Assembly (NCBI RefSeq): GCF_019083965.1
Contig: NZ_JAHRCY010000002.1
Location: forward strand, 310,001-374,000
Origin: Catellatospora tritici
Lineage (GTDB): Bacteria > Actinomycetota > Actinomycetes > Mycobacteriales > Micromonosporaceae
Reading direction: 5' to 3'
Length of the DNA stretch: 64,000 nucleotides
Shown: positions 34,451 to 42,557 of the stretch, one piece after another
Layout: each line of letters begins with the position of its first letter
Position numbering within the stretch: the stretch's first letter is position 1
Notes under the pieces: generated by a model
The model's database searches: none
The model's input: the letters and a program-made list of their open reading frames with translations, nothing else
Told to the model about the DNA's origin: nothing
Made by a program: the position numbers and the translations under genes

Positions 34451-36400
34451 ATGGCCGATACGACCGGCGGACAGAGATTTCCGTCCCTGCACGAAGGCTG
34501 GGACGCGGCGGCGGTGGGAAACAAATTCGCCTCACTCGCGCATGCCAGTCGCCTCTTTTCGGTGCCCGCCGCGATCGTCGTGCCCGTCGGCGAGTTCCGG
34601 CAGGCCGTGCCGCAGGCCGTCCGCGCCGGGATTCAGTCGGTCATGAACGATCTCGAGGCGACGGTCGGCGCCTACTTCCACGAATCCGTCCAGCGCATAG
34701 CGGAAATCGCCGCGGACATCCGGCTGCCGGACGCGGCCCGGCGCCAGCTCGCCGAGCGCGTCGATGCGGTGATCGGCCGATCGTCGGTCGTGGCCGTGCG
34801 GTCTTCCGGCCTGGCCGAGGACGGACCCGCGAACAGCCTCGCGGGCGCCTATCAGAGCTTCCTCGACGTCCATGGCGCCGAAGCGGTCGCCGACGCGGTA
34901 GAGCGCTGCTGGCGATCGTTCTACGGACCCACCGCGGTCGCGGCGCGGATCCGGGCCGGCGACTTCACCGCCGAACCGGCCCTGGCCGTCATCATCCAGC
35001 AGTTCGTCGCGGCCACGATGTCCGGCGTGGCGTTCAGCGGTCTCGACGCCGACGCGGGCGCAGCTGACATCACGGTCGAGTTCGTGGAGGGAACGGCCGA
35101 GGACCTCGTTGGCGGAGCCCGCAGCGCGCAGACCGTGAGCGATGTGTCACAGGAAGTGGTGCTCGGTCAGGTCAGGCGGATCGCCGCAGCATTGCGCGTC
35201 GAGCGCGGTCATGAGATCGACCTGGAATGGGCCGCGGACCGACACGGCACGATCCACGTTCTTCAGGTGCGCCCGCTGACAGCGCGTCGCTTCGACTCCC
35301 CCGACGAGATCTGGCTGCGGCGGCTGTACTTCGCACACCCGCCGGCCAACGCCCAGCTGGGCGACGTCGCCGCCGTCTACGCCGGGTTCGAGGCCAAGCG
35401 AGGGCCGGCCAACCGGCTGGCCGCAGCGCACGGGGTCGACGTCACCACCGGGTGGCTCATGGGCTTCACCACCCGGGCCCTACATCGCGATCACGACGCC
35501 GAAGCGGCCGAGCGGTGCCTGGACACTGGGCGCAGCCAGGAGTGCCTGCTCGACCTCGGCCCCGCGCTACGCCAGCTGGTGATTCCGAAGACGCAGCTCA
35601 TCCCGCGCCTGCGGGACATCCATCGGGCCGACCGCCACGGCGACCAGGCCGGCGCCGCCGTCGTCCGGGACTACCTGCGGGGCGAGCTCGGCTTCATCTC
35701 TCACATCAGTGGTGACCGCGTCGTGGTGGAGTACGCGCCCGAGGGCCTGCTGGCGCTCAACCGCGGCACCGCCGGAGCCGAGCGGCTCAGTACCGATCTC
35801 AGCGGATCCCTGATCAACGCACCCGATTCGGCACAGCCCCTGCTCGCGCATCTCGGCCGCATCGCCACCTTCACACAGGCGATGAGTGACGAGTTCGGCC
35901 CGGCCGCGGTGGAGTGGGTCCTCGACGGCGGAGTGCCGGTCTTCCTCGACTATTCGCTCGGCCTGGGCACCCGGCACACCGCGTACAGCGGCACGGTGAT
36001 CTCCGCGGGCACAGCCCGGGGTCCGGTGCTCACCGTCCCGGACGAGGAACTGATAACCCGCGTGTCCGTGGCCGCGGCGATCAGCATCGGGGGCGAGGCA
36101 CACGCCGCGACCGCGGGGTATCTGGCCGACCTGCTCGACCGGGTGCGCCAGTGCGCACAGCCGCCGATCATCCTGGCGAGCAGGCCGTACGCCGCGCTGT
36201 CGATGCTGATCGGCTCCGTGGCGGGCTTCGCGTTCGAACGGGGCTCGGTCCTGTCGCACCTGGCCATTCTGCTGCGGGAGTCGGGAACCCCGGCGGTGTA
36301 TGGCATCGCGGCCGGCGCCGTGCCCGACGGCACGCACGCGGTGATCAGCGCGGGCGCGTTCAGCGCCAGCCCGGCGCCGCCGATGCACAGCGACCGCTAG
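34451..36400 (+). CDS. PEP-synthase/rifampin-phosphotransferase-like dikinase
   Basis: The 649-residue protein has an N-terminal ATP-grasp-like pyruvate-phosphate-dikinase domain (VVAVRSSGLAEDGPANSLAGAYQSFLDV, then LAVIIQQFVAATMSGVAFS and IHVLQVRPLTARRF, residues about 20-280), a unique central domain (about 290-530) and a C-terminal swivelling phosphohistidine domain (SVLSHLAILLRESGTPAVYG, catalytic His603). The PEP-binding TIM barrel is absent, as in rifampin phosphotransferase. Such enzymes split ATP to AMP and phosphate and phosphorylate a bound substrate through the His. The substrate here is unknown; a nucleoside or pathway intermediate is plausible. The gene heads a three-gene operon. 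Confidence 0.82.
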   Translation: MADTTGGQRFPSLHEGWDAAAVGNKFASLAHASRLFSVPAAIVVPVGEFRQAVPQAVRAGIQSVMNDLEATVGAYFHESVQRIAEIAADIRLPDAARRQLAERVDAVIGRSSVVAVRSSGLAEDGPANSLAGAYQSFLDVHGAEAVADAVERCWRSFYGPTAVAARIRAGDFTAEPALAVIIQQFVAATMSGVAFSGLDADAGAADITVEFVEGTAEDLVGGARSAQTVSDVSQEVVLGQVRRIAAALRVERGHEIDLEWAADRHGTIHVLQVRPLTARRFDSPDEIWLRRLYFAHPPANAQLGDVAAVYAGFEAKRGPANRLAAAHGVDVTTGWLMGFTTRALHRDHDAEAAERCLDTGRSQECLLDLGPALRQLVIPKTQLIPRLRDIHRADRHGDQAGAAVVRDYLRGELGFISHISGDRVVVEYAPEGLLALNRGTAGAERLSTDLSGSLINAPDSAQPLLAHLGRIATFTQAMSDEFGPAAVEWVLDGGVPVFLDYSLGLGTRHTAYSGTVISAGTARGPVLTVPDEELITRVSVAAAISIGGEAHAATAGYLADLLDRVRQCAQPPIILASRPYAALSMLIGSVAGFAFERGSVLSHLAILLRESGTPAVYGIAAGAVPDGTHAVISAGAFSASPAPPMHSDR

Positions 36401-36520
36401 CCCCGCCCGATGCCGCCCGCAGGCGTCGGTGCGGTGGCACCGGCACCGCCCGAATCCACACGACCGCACCACCGGCCGGGACCTCGCCCGGACAAGCGAG
36501 CCGCCCAGAGAGGTAGGAAG

Positions 36521-37081
36521 TTGAACATCGAGCCAGCTGGTGAGCCGACTCGCATCTGCCTGTACGGCCCGACGGGATCCGGGAAGACGACGATCGCACG
36601 TCATCTCGTCCGGCGGTACGACGGCGAGCTCATCAAGATCGCCGAGCCGTTGCACCGGTTCCAGCAGATGTTCTATGACATGCTGCAGAAGCCGGTGACC
36701 GGCCAGGACGGCGAGTTGCTGCAGTTCCTCGCGGACAAGATCGAACGCGAGCAGCCGGGCTGGCTCGGGCGCAGCGCGACCGCGCGGGTCCACGCGTCCG
36801 GTCGCACGGTCGTCGTCAACGACGACTGCCGCCGCAACAGCTATGCGGCGCTGGACCAGGCCGGGTTCGTCTTCGTCCGCGTGCTGACGTCGCCGGAGCG
36901 CATCGCGCAGCGCGCCCGGCCGGACCATACGCCCGTAAACACCGCCCACGCTGTCGAGGCGGGGTTCGACACGTTCCGGGCGGACCACACGATCACCAAC
37001 GACGGCACGCTCGCGCAGGCCCTGGTGCAGGCCGAGGAAATTGTGGAACGTCTGCTCGAGAGGCAGAGGGTGGGACGCTGA
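36521..37081 (+). CDS. P-loop nucleotide-type kinase
   Basis: TTG at 36521 follows AGAGAGGTAGGAAG; no ATG is as well placed. The 186-residue product begins LNIEPAGEPTRICLYGPTGSGKTTIARHL with a P-loop, then LIKIAEPLHRFQQMFYD and VVVNDDCRRNSY (an Asp pair like the DRx motif), VFVRVLTSPERIAQRARPDH (lid arginines) and a final DHTITNDGTLAQALVQAEEI typical of deoxynucleoside-monophosphate kinases and dephospho-CoA kinases. It shares TGATG with the dCTP deaminase gene, which suggests a deoxynucleotide substrate. Confidence 0.75.
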   Translation: MNIEPAGEPTRICLYGPTGSGKTTIARHLVRRYDGELIKIAEPLHRFQQMFYDMLQKPVTGQDGELLQFLADKIEREQPGWLGRSATARVHASGRTVVVNDDCRRNSYAALDQAGFVFVRVLTSPERIAQRARPDHTPVNTAHAVEAGFDTFRADHTITNDGTLAQALVQAEEIVERLLERQRVGR

Positions 37082-37692
37082 TGGACGCGATGTACAGCCT
37101 GGCGGACGGCGCGCAGGCAATGGACTCGATCACCGCGCCGATCAGCGCCCACGGCTGGCTCACCGGCCACAAGATCAGCGAAGAGGTCGCCGCCAAGCGC
37201 ATCGTCATCGAGCCCTTCCTGCCGGATCACCTCAATCCGAATTCCTACAACTACCGGCTCTCGCCCTCGCTCAAGCGCATCACCTCGGAGGTGATCGACT
37301 GCAAGGCCGAGGACGAGTACGACGAGATCGAGATCCCGGAGGAGGGTTACATCCTCGAACCCGGCGAGTGCTATCTCGGCGCGACCATGGAGGTCTTCGG
37401 TTCGCTGCACTACGCGTCGCTCGTCACCGGACGCAGTTCCATCGGGCGCAAGTTCGTCACGAACCACATCACGGCAGGCCTCATCGATCAGGGGTTCTTC
37501 GGCAACATCACCCTGGAGATCGTGGCCCAAAAGCGGACCCGGGTCTATCCGGGCATGAGATTCGGCCAGATCTTCTGGTTCACCACCGCGGGTACGCCCC
37601 TGCTATACGAAGGGAAGTACCAGGGGCAACGCGGGCCGACCCCGTCGAGGCTGCGGGAGGACGCCTTCCCCTTCGGCGGACTCGCGCGCTGA
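37081..37692 (+). CDS. dcd: dCTP deaminase family protein
   Basis: The 203-residue protein matches dCTP deaminase/dUTPase trimers: PNSYNYRLSPSLKRI, GECYLGATMEVFG, LVTGRSSIGRKF and HITAGLIDQGFFGNITLEIVAQ, which holds the catalytic Glu. Dcd enzymes convert dCTP to dUTP (monofunctional) or dUMP (bifunctional). In place of the usual DPGF the loop reads DQGF, and the C-terminus is short. It overlaps the kinase gene by one base. Together with the uracil-DNA glycosylase it implies altered deoxyuridine metabolism, either as product precursor or as self-protection. Confidence 0.87.
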   Translation: MDAMYSLADGAQAMDSITAPISAHGWLTGHKISEEVAAKRIVIEPFLPDHLNPNSYNYRLSPSLKRITSEVIDCKAEDEYDEIEIPEEGYILEPGECYLGATMEVFGSLHYASLVTGRSSIGRKFVTNHITAGLIDQGFFGNITLEIVAQKRTRVYPGMRFGQIFWFTTAGTPLLYEGKYQGQRGPTPSRLREDAFPFGGLAR

Positions 37693-37715
37693 CCCGCGCA
37701 CGGCCCTGCCGCCGG

Positions 37716-38432
37716 TCAGTGCAACCCGACGACGGTCCCTCCGTCGACACCCATGGCGACGCCGTTGACGAACCCCGCCTGCCGGGAACAGAGGAACGCC
37801 ACGACCTGGCCGAAGTCGTCCGGATCGGCTATCCGGCCCGATGCGGCGCCGCCGCGCGCGATGAGGCGCTCGGTGGCATGTTTGCCCGGACAGGCGAGGT
37901 TGACCGTGATCCCGTCGTCAGCCAGGTCCTGCGCCGCCGTCTTGGTCCACGACCACAGGGCGGCGCGTGCGACGTTGGACAGCGCGAGGTCGCGGGCCGG
38001 CTGGCGCACCGTGGCCGAGGCGATGAAGCAGATCCGCCCCCATCGCTGCCGGCGCATGTGCGGCACGGCGGCGCGGGCCAGCCGGATCGAGGCGAGCATG
38101 TTCGCATTCATCGCCGCCATGATCTGATCGTCATCGACCTCGAGGGCCCCACCCAGCGGAGGCCCCGCGGCATTGCCGACCACGATGTCCAGGCGCCCCC
38201 ACCTGGCCAGGGCGGTGTCCACCAGCCGCTGCGGCACCGCCGGATCCGTGATGTCCCCCGGCACCGCGCAGGCGTCCGCCATGCTCGCCGTCAGCGTGTC
38301 GAGCGCACCCTCGCTGCGCGCGTTGACCAGGACGCGGGCGCCCTCGGCCGCGAGAGCGAGCGCACACGCCCGGCCCAGGCCCTTCGACGCCGCGGTGACG
38401 ATCGCCACGCGGTCGCGCAGTCCCAGATCCAT
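37716..38432 (-). CDS. Atypical short-chain dehydrogenase/reductase
   Basis: The 238-residue SDR has the cofactor motif TAASKGLGRACA, the NAAG-like GNAAGPPLGG, and VNLACPGKHATERL. The classical Tyr-x-x-x-Lys is absent: the aligned segment reads LSNVARAALWSW, with Ser and Arg at those positions, while Ser in IASATVRQPARD remains. A recognised SDR subgroup shares the S-N-x-x-R pattern, so it may be active with a different mechanism. Substrate unknown. It converges on dcd and may be cotranscribed with the nucleotidyltransferase gene upstream. Confidence 0.85.
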   Translation of the reverse strand: MDLGLRDRVAIVTAASKGLGRACALALAAEGARVLVNARSEGALDTLTASMADACAVPGDITDPAVPQRLVDTALARWGRLDIVVGNAAGPPLGGALEVDDDQIMAAMNANMLASIRLARAAVPHMRRQRWGRICFIASATVRQPARDLALSNVARAALWSWTKTAAQDLADDGITVNLACPGKHATERLIARGGAASGRIADPDDFGQVVAFLCSRQAGFVNGVAMGVDGGTVVGLH

Positions 38433-38542
38433 CTACCGGTGCCCGTCCGGGTGCAACATCCGATCGAGGGGCATGCCCGCCCGCCTTTCCTGCGTTGGTG
38501 TGTCTGCGCGGGCGGATCCCCACGATGCGGCCTGGCCGGGCC

Positions 38543-39319
38543 TCAGCCCTCGACCTCCAGGATGATCTGGCGGCAGGTCTCCAGCACCGACTCGACCCAC
38601 ACCTGCGGCTTGTCCGGGTCGTACGTCCGGAAGGTGGCGATCTCCCAGTAGCGGTCGGCCGACAGCACCTCCAGATTCGCCTCCTCCAGGCGCCGCACCC
38701 GCCACTTCGCCACCGAGGTCATGTCGCCCCGGCTGCTGAGCAGCGCCTCGACAACCCGTTCCAACGCCGTCTGCGCGGCGATGGCGGCGGCCCGGTGGTC
38801 CCCGGACTCGAGCAGCCCCAGTGCGTCTTCGACGTGGCCGTCAACGATGTCCAGCAGTTGCGCCACGACCATGGACCGGTACGCCGACCCGGCGAGCTGC
38901 TCGCGCCGGCCGACCAGCCAGTCCTCACCGTCGATCGGCACCGCGTACTTGACCCGGGACAGAAGAGCCGCCTCGAACGCGCTCAGGTCGGCCAGGCGCC
39001 GTTCGCGCTCGAACTCCGACCAGGTCAGTTTCGCGAACAGCTGGTCGACCTGGCTGTCCAACCAGAAGCGCACCTCGCAGCGACGGCCCCCGACGTCGAA
39101 GATCCGCAGCGGAATGACCGGTGGATCGAGCTTGACCCTGTTGTGCCCGTCGGCTGGGCCGCTCCACGGGATGGTGCTGACGATGTAGGCGTCGACATCG
39201 CTGCGCGCATGGCCCCAGCCGCGCGACAGGGAGCCGCCGATGAAGATCGCGCTGCATGTCTCCGGGCGAAGCCCGAGACGGTCGATCTCGGCCGCGATCT
39301 CGGCGATCTGGGCGCTCAT
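38543..39319 (-). CDS. Nucleotidyltransferase-fold protein (copy 1)
   Basis: ATG at 39319 follows GGAGGTTACCGAG. The 258-residue product has the minimal nucleotidyltransferase motif FIGGSLSRGWGHARSDVDAYIVS, i.e. G-S-x(8,9)-S-D-x-D with both catalytic Asp, then a helical C-terminal domain (AAQTALERVVEALLSSRGD). It is clearly related to the protein at 54043 (shared RGWG, SD-D-Y-VS-PWSG, LLSSRG, KWR-RR and WVE-ETCR elements). The family adenylylates drugs, proteins or small molecules. It lies downstream of the PqqD protein gene. Confidence 0.8.
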   Translation of the reverse strand: MSAQIAEIAAEIDRLGLRPETCSAIFIGGSLSRGWGHARSDVDAYIVSTIPWSGPADGHNRVKLDPPVIPLRIFDVGGRRCEVRFWLDSQVDQLFAKLTWSEFERERRLADLSAFEAALLSRVKYAVPIDGEDWLVGRREQLAGSAYRSMVVAQLLDIVDGHVEDALGLLESGDHRAAAIAAQTALERVVEALLSSRGDMTSVAKWRVRRLEEANLEVLSADRYWEIATFRTYDPDKPQVWVESVLETCRQIILEVEG

Positions 39320-39427
39320 GCTCGGTAACCTCCGCACCTGGGACCTACGGCCGCGCACTGCGGCACGTGGGACGCATGACGATTCTGGATGTGCTCCATG
39401 CCGGGTTCTGCTCGGCGGCTGACGTCG

Positions 39428-39703
39428 TCAGAGTTTGACGAGATCGGACTCACCGAAATCACGCACCACTTCGATCGTGTCCTCGGTTGCCGTCTCCACA
39501 TCGATCTCGAACTCCGCGGCGAGCATGGCGGCGATGTCGGCGATCGTATTTCTGCCGTCGATCTGCTTCCAGATCCACACGGCCGTCTCGGACAGTTCGT
39601 AGGTCATGTTCGCGAGCGAGACGGTGACTGTTCCGCGCACGTTGCGCACGCGCAGATCCAGACGCGGACGTGGGACCGTCTCCGTGGTCACGGGAAGGGA
39701 CAT
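39428..39703 (-). CDS. Stand-alone PqqD-family peptide-binding protein (RRE)
   Basis: ATG at 39703 follows GGAGGTGGGCTGAC. The 91-residue protein has the PqqD pattern: VTVSLANMTYELSETAVWIWKQIDGRNTIADIAAMLAAEFEIDVETATEDTIEVVRDF is summarised as a beta-hairpin, T-A-x-x-I-W, I-D-G-R-x-T, and an acidic helix. PqqD and the RRE of lasso B1 proteins bind leader peptides and present them to modifying enzymes. It is the best candidate to bind the 22-residue peptide at 23966. Stop and start are 1 base apart from the upstream hydrolase gene. Confidence 0.82.
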   Translation of the reverse strand: MSLPVTTETVPRPRLDLRVRNVRGTVTVSLANMTYELSETAVWIWKQIDGRNTIADIAAMLAAEFEIDVETATEDTIEVVRDFGESDLVKL

Positions 39704-39704
39704 G

Positions 39705-40583
39705 TCAGCCCACCTCCGACAGCACACTGGCAGCCGCGACGACGGGGTTGCGGAGTCGGCCGATTCCCTCGACGTGGGCCTCCACCACGTCCCCGTCGCG
39801 GATGACACCCGCGCCCGGAGTGCCCGTGGCGATCACCGTCCCGGCCTCCAGCGTCATACCCGCCGAGAAGTGGCTGACCAGCCAGAATGGATCACGCATC
39901 ATCGCGGCGACCACGTTGTCGGCGATGGTCTCTCCGTTCACGATGGTCGCCACGCGGGTGGCCGTCAGGTCCTCGACCTCGTCCGGGGTGACCAGCCAGG
40001 GTCCGATGGAGCAGAAGGTGTCGAACGCCTTCGCCCACGGGATGAAGCGCGGATTGATCCGGATCGCGTCCTCGGCCGTCATGTCCAGCACCGTCGTGTA
40101 GCCGGCGATGACGCTGCGGGCGTCCTCGGGGCGCACGTCTCGGCAGGTCACGCCGATGACCACACCCAGCTCGGCCTCGGCGGTGACGCGCTGGGACTGC
40201 CGCGGGATGATGATCGCGTCGCCATCGCCGATGACCGTGCTCGACGGCCGCAGGTAGGAACCGGGCATCCCCTCGGGCTGCTCGACCTCGAGGTCCGCCG
40301 CGTGGCGCGCGTAGTTCAGACCGGCACCCCAGAGCTTCGGCGGTTCGCGCAGGAGCGGTGCGAACACCACGGGGCCCTGGTATCCGAGGTCGTCGCCCAG
40401 CTCCGTCAGGGCGGCCACCGCGCGGGCGATCTCGGGCAACTGGCGGTGGCGGATGATGTCGAGCAGGCTCGGCCCCAGCCGCGCACCGGTCAACCGATTG
40501 ACGGTGCTCAGCAGCACGATGCCCGTGCCGGTGGCTATGCCGACGTCCTCACCGCCGTCGTGTCGGACGCTACTCAGTCGCAT
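39705..40583 (-). CDS. Fumarylacetoacetate-hydrolase family protein
   Basis: The 292-residue protein (ATG at 40583 after AAGGCGGGGACCAC) has the FAH fold: KLWGAGLNYARHAAD, EAELGVVIGVTCRDV (E-x-E metal ligands), IAGYTTVLDMTAED, and the terminal VIATGTPGAGVIRDGDVVEAHVEGIGRLRNPV. FAH enzymes cleave C-C bonds, decarboxylate or hydrate 2-oxo acids using Mg2+. Its start lies inside the end of the XRE/NB-ARC regulator gene (10-base overlap), so the regulator, hydrolase and PqqD genes form one operon. Substrate unknown. Confidence 0.87.
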   Translation of the reverse strand: MRLSSVRHDGGEDVGIATGTGIVLLSTVNRLTGARLGPSLLDIIRHRQLPEIARAVAALTELGDDLGYQGPVVFAPLLREPPKLWGAGLNYARHAADLEVEQPEGMPGSYLRPSSTVIGDGDAIIIPRQSQRVTAEAELGVVIGVTCRDVRPEDARSVIAGYTTVLDMTAEDAIRINPRFIPWAKAFDTFCSIGPWLVTPDEVEDLTATRVATIVNGETIADNVVAAMMRDPFWLVSHFSAGMTLEAGTVIATGTPGAGVIRDGDVVEAHVEGIGRLRNPVVAAASVLSEVG

Positions 40584-41854
40584 GTGGTCCCCGCCTTCCC
40601 GTCTGGAGCGCCATCGCGCCGGATCACGGCCTTCACTGTGTTGAGGCATTCGAAAAGGGCGAGGTCGCCGTCACTGCGGCGGCGCAGCAGCCCCAGCATG
40701 TACAGGGCGAAGATGTCATCGGCGCACCGGCGGGCGTCGGTGCCCGTCGTGGCCGAGGCCTCGGGAACGCTCCAGGCCAGTCCTCGATCAGCCATCAGCG
40801 ACAGCAGCTCGCGCCGGTGGCCGGGCAACTGGGCGACCGCCTCGTGCACCGACTCCAGCAGCGGTCGCGCGCCGTCGGTGCGACTCAGCAGCACCAGCGG
40901 GTCGACGGAGACGAGGTCCGCGACGTGCTGCGGCAGGTACAGCAGACTCGACCGGGCGGCCGACGCCAGCAGGGCGGGGATGCCGTCGACGGCGTGGCAG
41001 ATCTGCGCGACCACGGCCGCGTTCGAGGTGTCGAGCCGAAACGCCGGGTCGAGCGGCTTGAGGTGAGCCAGGAACAGCTGCACGGACGCGACCTGCTCGA
41101 GCACGGCCGGGTCGTGGTCCCGGTCGACGGCGGGAACCGGCAGCGCGGCCAGGGGCAGCAGCGACTCCGCGGCGAACCCGATCGGCCGGCGGGCGGTGAT
41201 GAGGATCCGCACCTGGGGAATGACGGCGAGCAGCGAGTCGATCGTCGGCATGAGCTGTTCCTGCGGCCATTCGCCGTCGAACACGATCAGCGCCCGGCGT
41301 CCGGCGATCGCGTCGCGCAGCTGCATGACGCCCGACTCACCGGCGGAGACGAGATCGCGCGCGATCGCGGCGAGCGGTCGTGCGTCCAGCGCCGCAGACC
41401 CGCCCTGCATCCAGACCACCAGCAGCTCTTCCCGCTGCTGCATCCTGCGGACGAACTCCACGCAGAGGCGCGTCTTGCCGACCCCCTCGATGCCGGTGAC
41501 GGTGACGACGAGCTGGTGCTCCGAGTCGAAGAGGTCCGCCAGCGCTTCGAGTTCGTCGTGACGGCCCACGAACGGGCCGTCGGCCCAGTGCCCGCGGACC
41601 GGTATCCGCACCGGTGTCTCCTGGGCGGCGCAGCCGTCCGGCCGACCGATGTCGAGCACCCTCAGGAGCAGCTCGCATGTGTCCTGCCTGGGGCGCCGGA
41701 CCCGGCCGTTCTCGATGTCGCGAATGGCACGCACGCTCAGCGTGCTCAGGTCGGCCAGCTGCTGCTGCGACAACCCGGCCCGAAGCCGGGAATGCCGCAG
41801 ACGCGAGGCAAAAGTGGTCGAACGGTGATGGAGTTCAGCGGTGTCACTCGGCAT
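40574..41854 (-). CDS. XRE-HTH / NB-ARC-type ATPase regulator
   Basis: The 426-residue protein carries an N-terminal XRE helix-turn-helix (FASRLRHSRLRAGLSQQQLADLSTLSVRAIRDIENGR, residues about 15-55) and an ATPase with P-loop TGIEGVGKTRLC and Walker-B-like ALIVFDGEW, then a helical arm. This is a SARP-cluster-associated type of STAND regulator. The TPR region usual in larger members is lacking. A candidate LmbU-type site lies 98 bases upstream of its start, so it may be activated by the LmbU-like protein. It overlaps the FAH gene. Confidence 0.83.
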   Translation of the reverse strand: MPSDTAELHHRSTTFASRLRHSRLRAGLSQQQLADLSTLSVRAIRDIENGRVRRPRQDTCELLLRVLDIGRPDGCAAQETPVRIPVRGHWADGPFVGRHDELEALADLFDSEHQLVVTVTGIEGVGKTRLCVEFVRRMQQREELLVVWMQGGSAALDARPLAAIARDLVSAGESGVMQLRDAIAGRRALIVFDGEWPQEQLMPTIDSLLAVIPQVRILITARRPIGFAAESLLPLAALPVPAVDRDHDPAVLEQVASVQLFLAHLKPLDPAFRLDTSNAAVVAQICHAVDGIPALLASAARSSLLYLPQHVADLVSVDPLVLLSRTDGARPLLESVHEAVAQLPGHRRELLSLMADRGLAWSVPEASATTGTDARRCADDIFALYMLGLLRRRSDGDLALFECLNTVKAVIRRDGAPDGKAGTTCD

Positions 41855-41951
41855 GCGTTCCCCCCGTGTCCATGTGACCTCGTTCGCACGGCCCAGTACT
41901 CGTGGAAGAGTCTGGGACGTGCGACAACCGCGCGCCAGGTTCGGATGACCG

Positions 41952-41969
41952 TGTCTCGCCGGCGGGACA
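41952..41969. promoter_or_regulatory. Candidate LmbU-type operator, site 4
   Basis: TGTCTCGCCGGCGGGACA matches the island consensus at 17 of 18 positions and extends as a dyad by one base on each side. It contains the full CGCCGGCG core. It lies in the 130-base gap upstream of the XRE/NB-ARC regulator operon. Confidence 0.65.
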
Positions 41970-41984
41970 CGCGGCCACGTACGA

Positions 41985-42557
41985 TCAGCGATCGTCCTCG
42001 GCCGCGACGATGCTCATCACCTCCTCGTACCAGTCGGTCTGCTGTTCGCGGCCGACCCGTTGCAGGAGATACCAGCCGTCGGATTCACCGATGCCGAGCC
42101 CCTTGCTGGCAGCCCGCAGCCGCCGGAGCCCGTTGGCCCAGGAACGGATCGCCTCGACTTTGGACACCCCCTCCGGCACGCCGAGTCGCTCGCCGAGGAA
42201 CCTCCTGGTGTCGGCGATCTCCGAGGCGAGTTCGGTCTCGGTCTCGGGTGCGCCGCGCAGCAGCAGGTCCCACGTGTCACGGGCGAGGTCGGGGTCGAGC
42301 ACCTCGAGGTGCCGAAGCACCGACGGCGCGGTCGCGGTGTGGTCGCCGGAACTCGGCGGGTACACGCCCCAGCGGCGCAGCCGGAGCTCCGCCGCGAAAA
42401 CGATGATCGCCGCGCGGGCGCGCCAGGCCAGCTCAGGCTGACCGGCGACGACCGCACCGTCGACGTCGAAGTGCTGGATCCACAGGATCTCCTGGATCAC
42501 GTTGGTTCGGCGCTCTCGCTGCAGCCAGGGCAGAAGCGGCTCGACTTGAGTGTTCAC
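41985..42557 (-). CDS. Unknown protein, last gene of the carrier/nucleotidyltransferase operon
   Basis: GTG at 42557 shares GTGA with the stop of the CCA-type nucleotidyltransferase gene. The 190-residue product begins VNTQVEPLLPWLQRERR and is largely alpha-helical, with no transmembrane segment or signal peptide. Notable stretches are FDVDGAVVAGQPELAWRARA and HLEVLDPDLARDTWDLLLRG. I do not recognise the family. Tight coupling with two nucleotidyltransferases and a carrier protein suggests a dedicated helper or enzyme of that pathway, perhaps a helical nucleotidyltransferase-associated (HEPN/KNTase-C-like) partner; that is speculative. Confidence 0.75.
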   Translation of the reverse strand: MNTQVEPLLPWLQRERRTNVIQEILWIQHFDVDGAVVAGQPELAWRARAAIIVFAAELRLRRWGVYPPSSGDHTATAPSVLRHLEVLDPDLARDTWDLLLRGAPETETELASEIADTRRFLGERLGVPEGVSKVEAIRSWANGLRRLRAASKGLGIGESDGWYLLQRVGREQQTDWYEEVMSIVAAEDDR

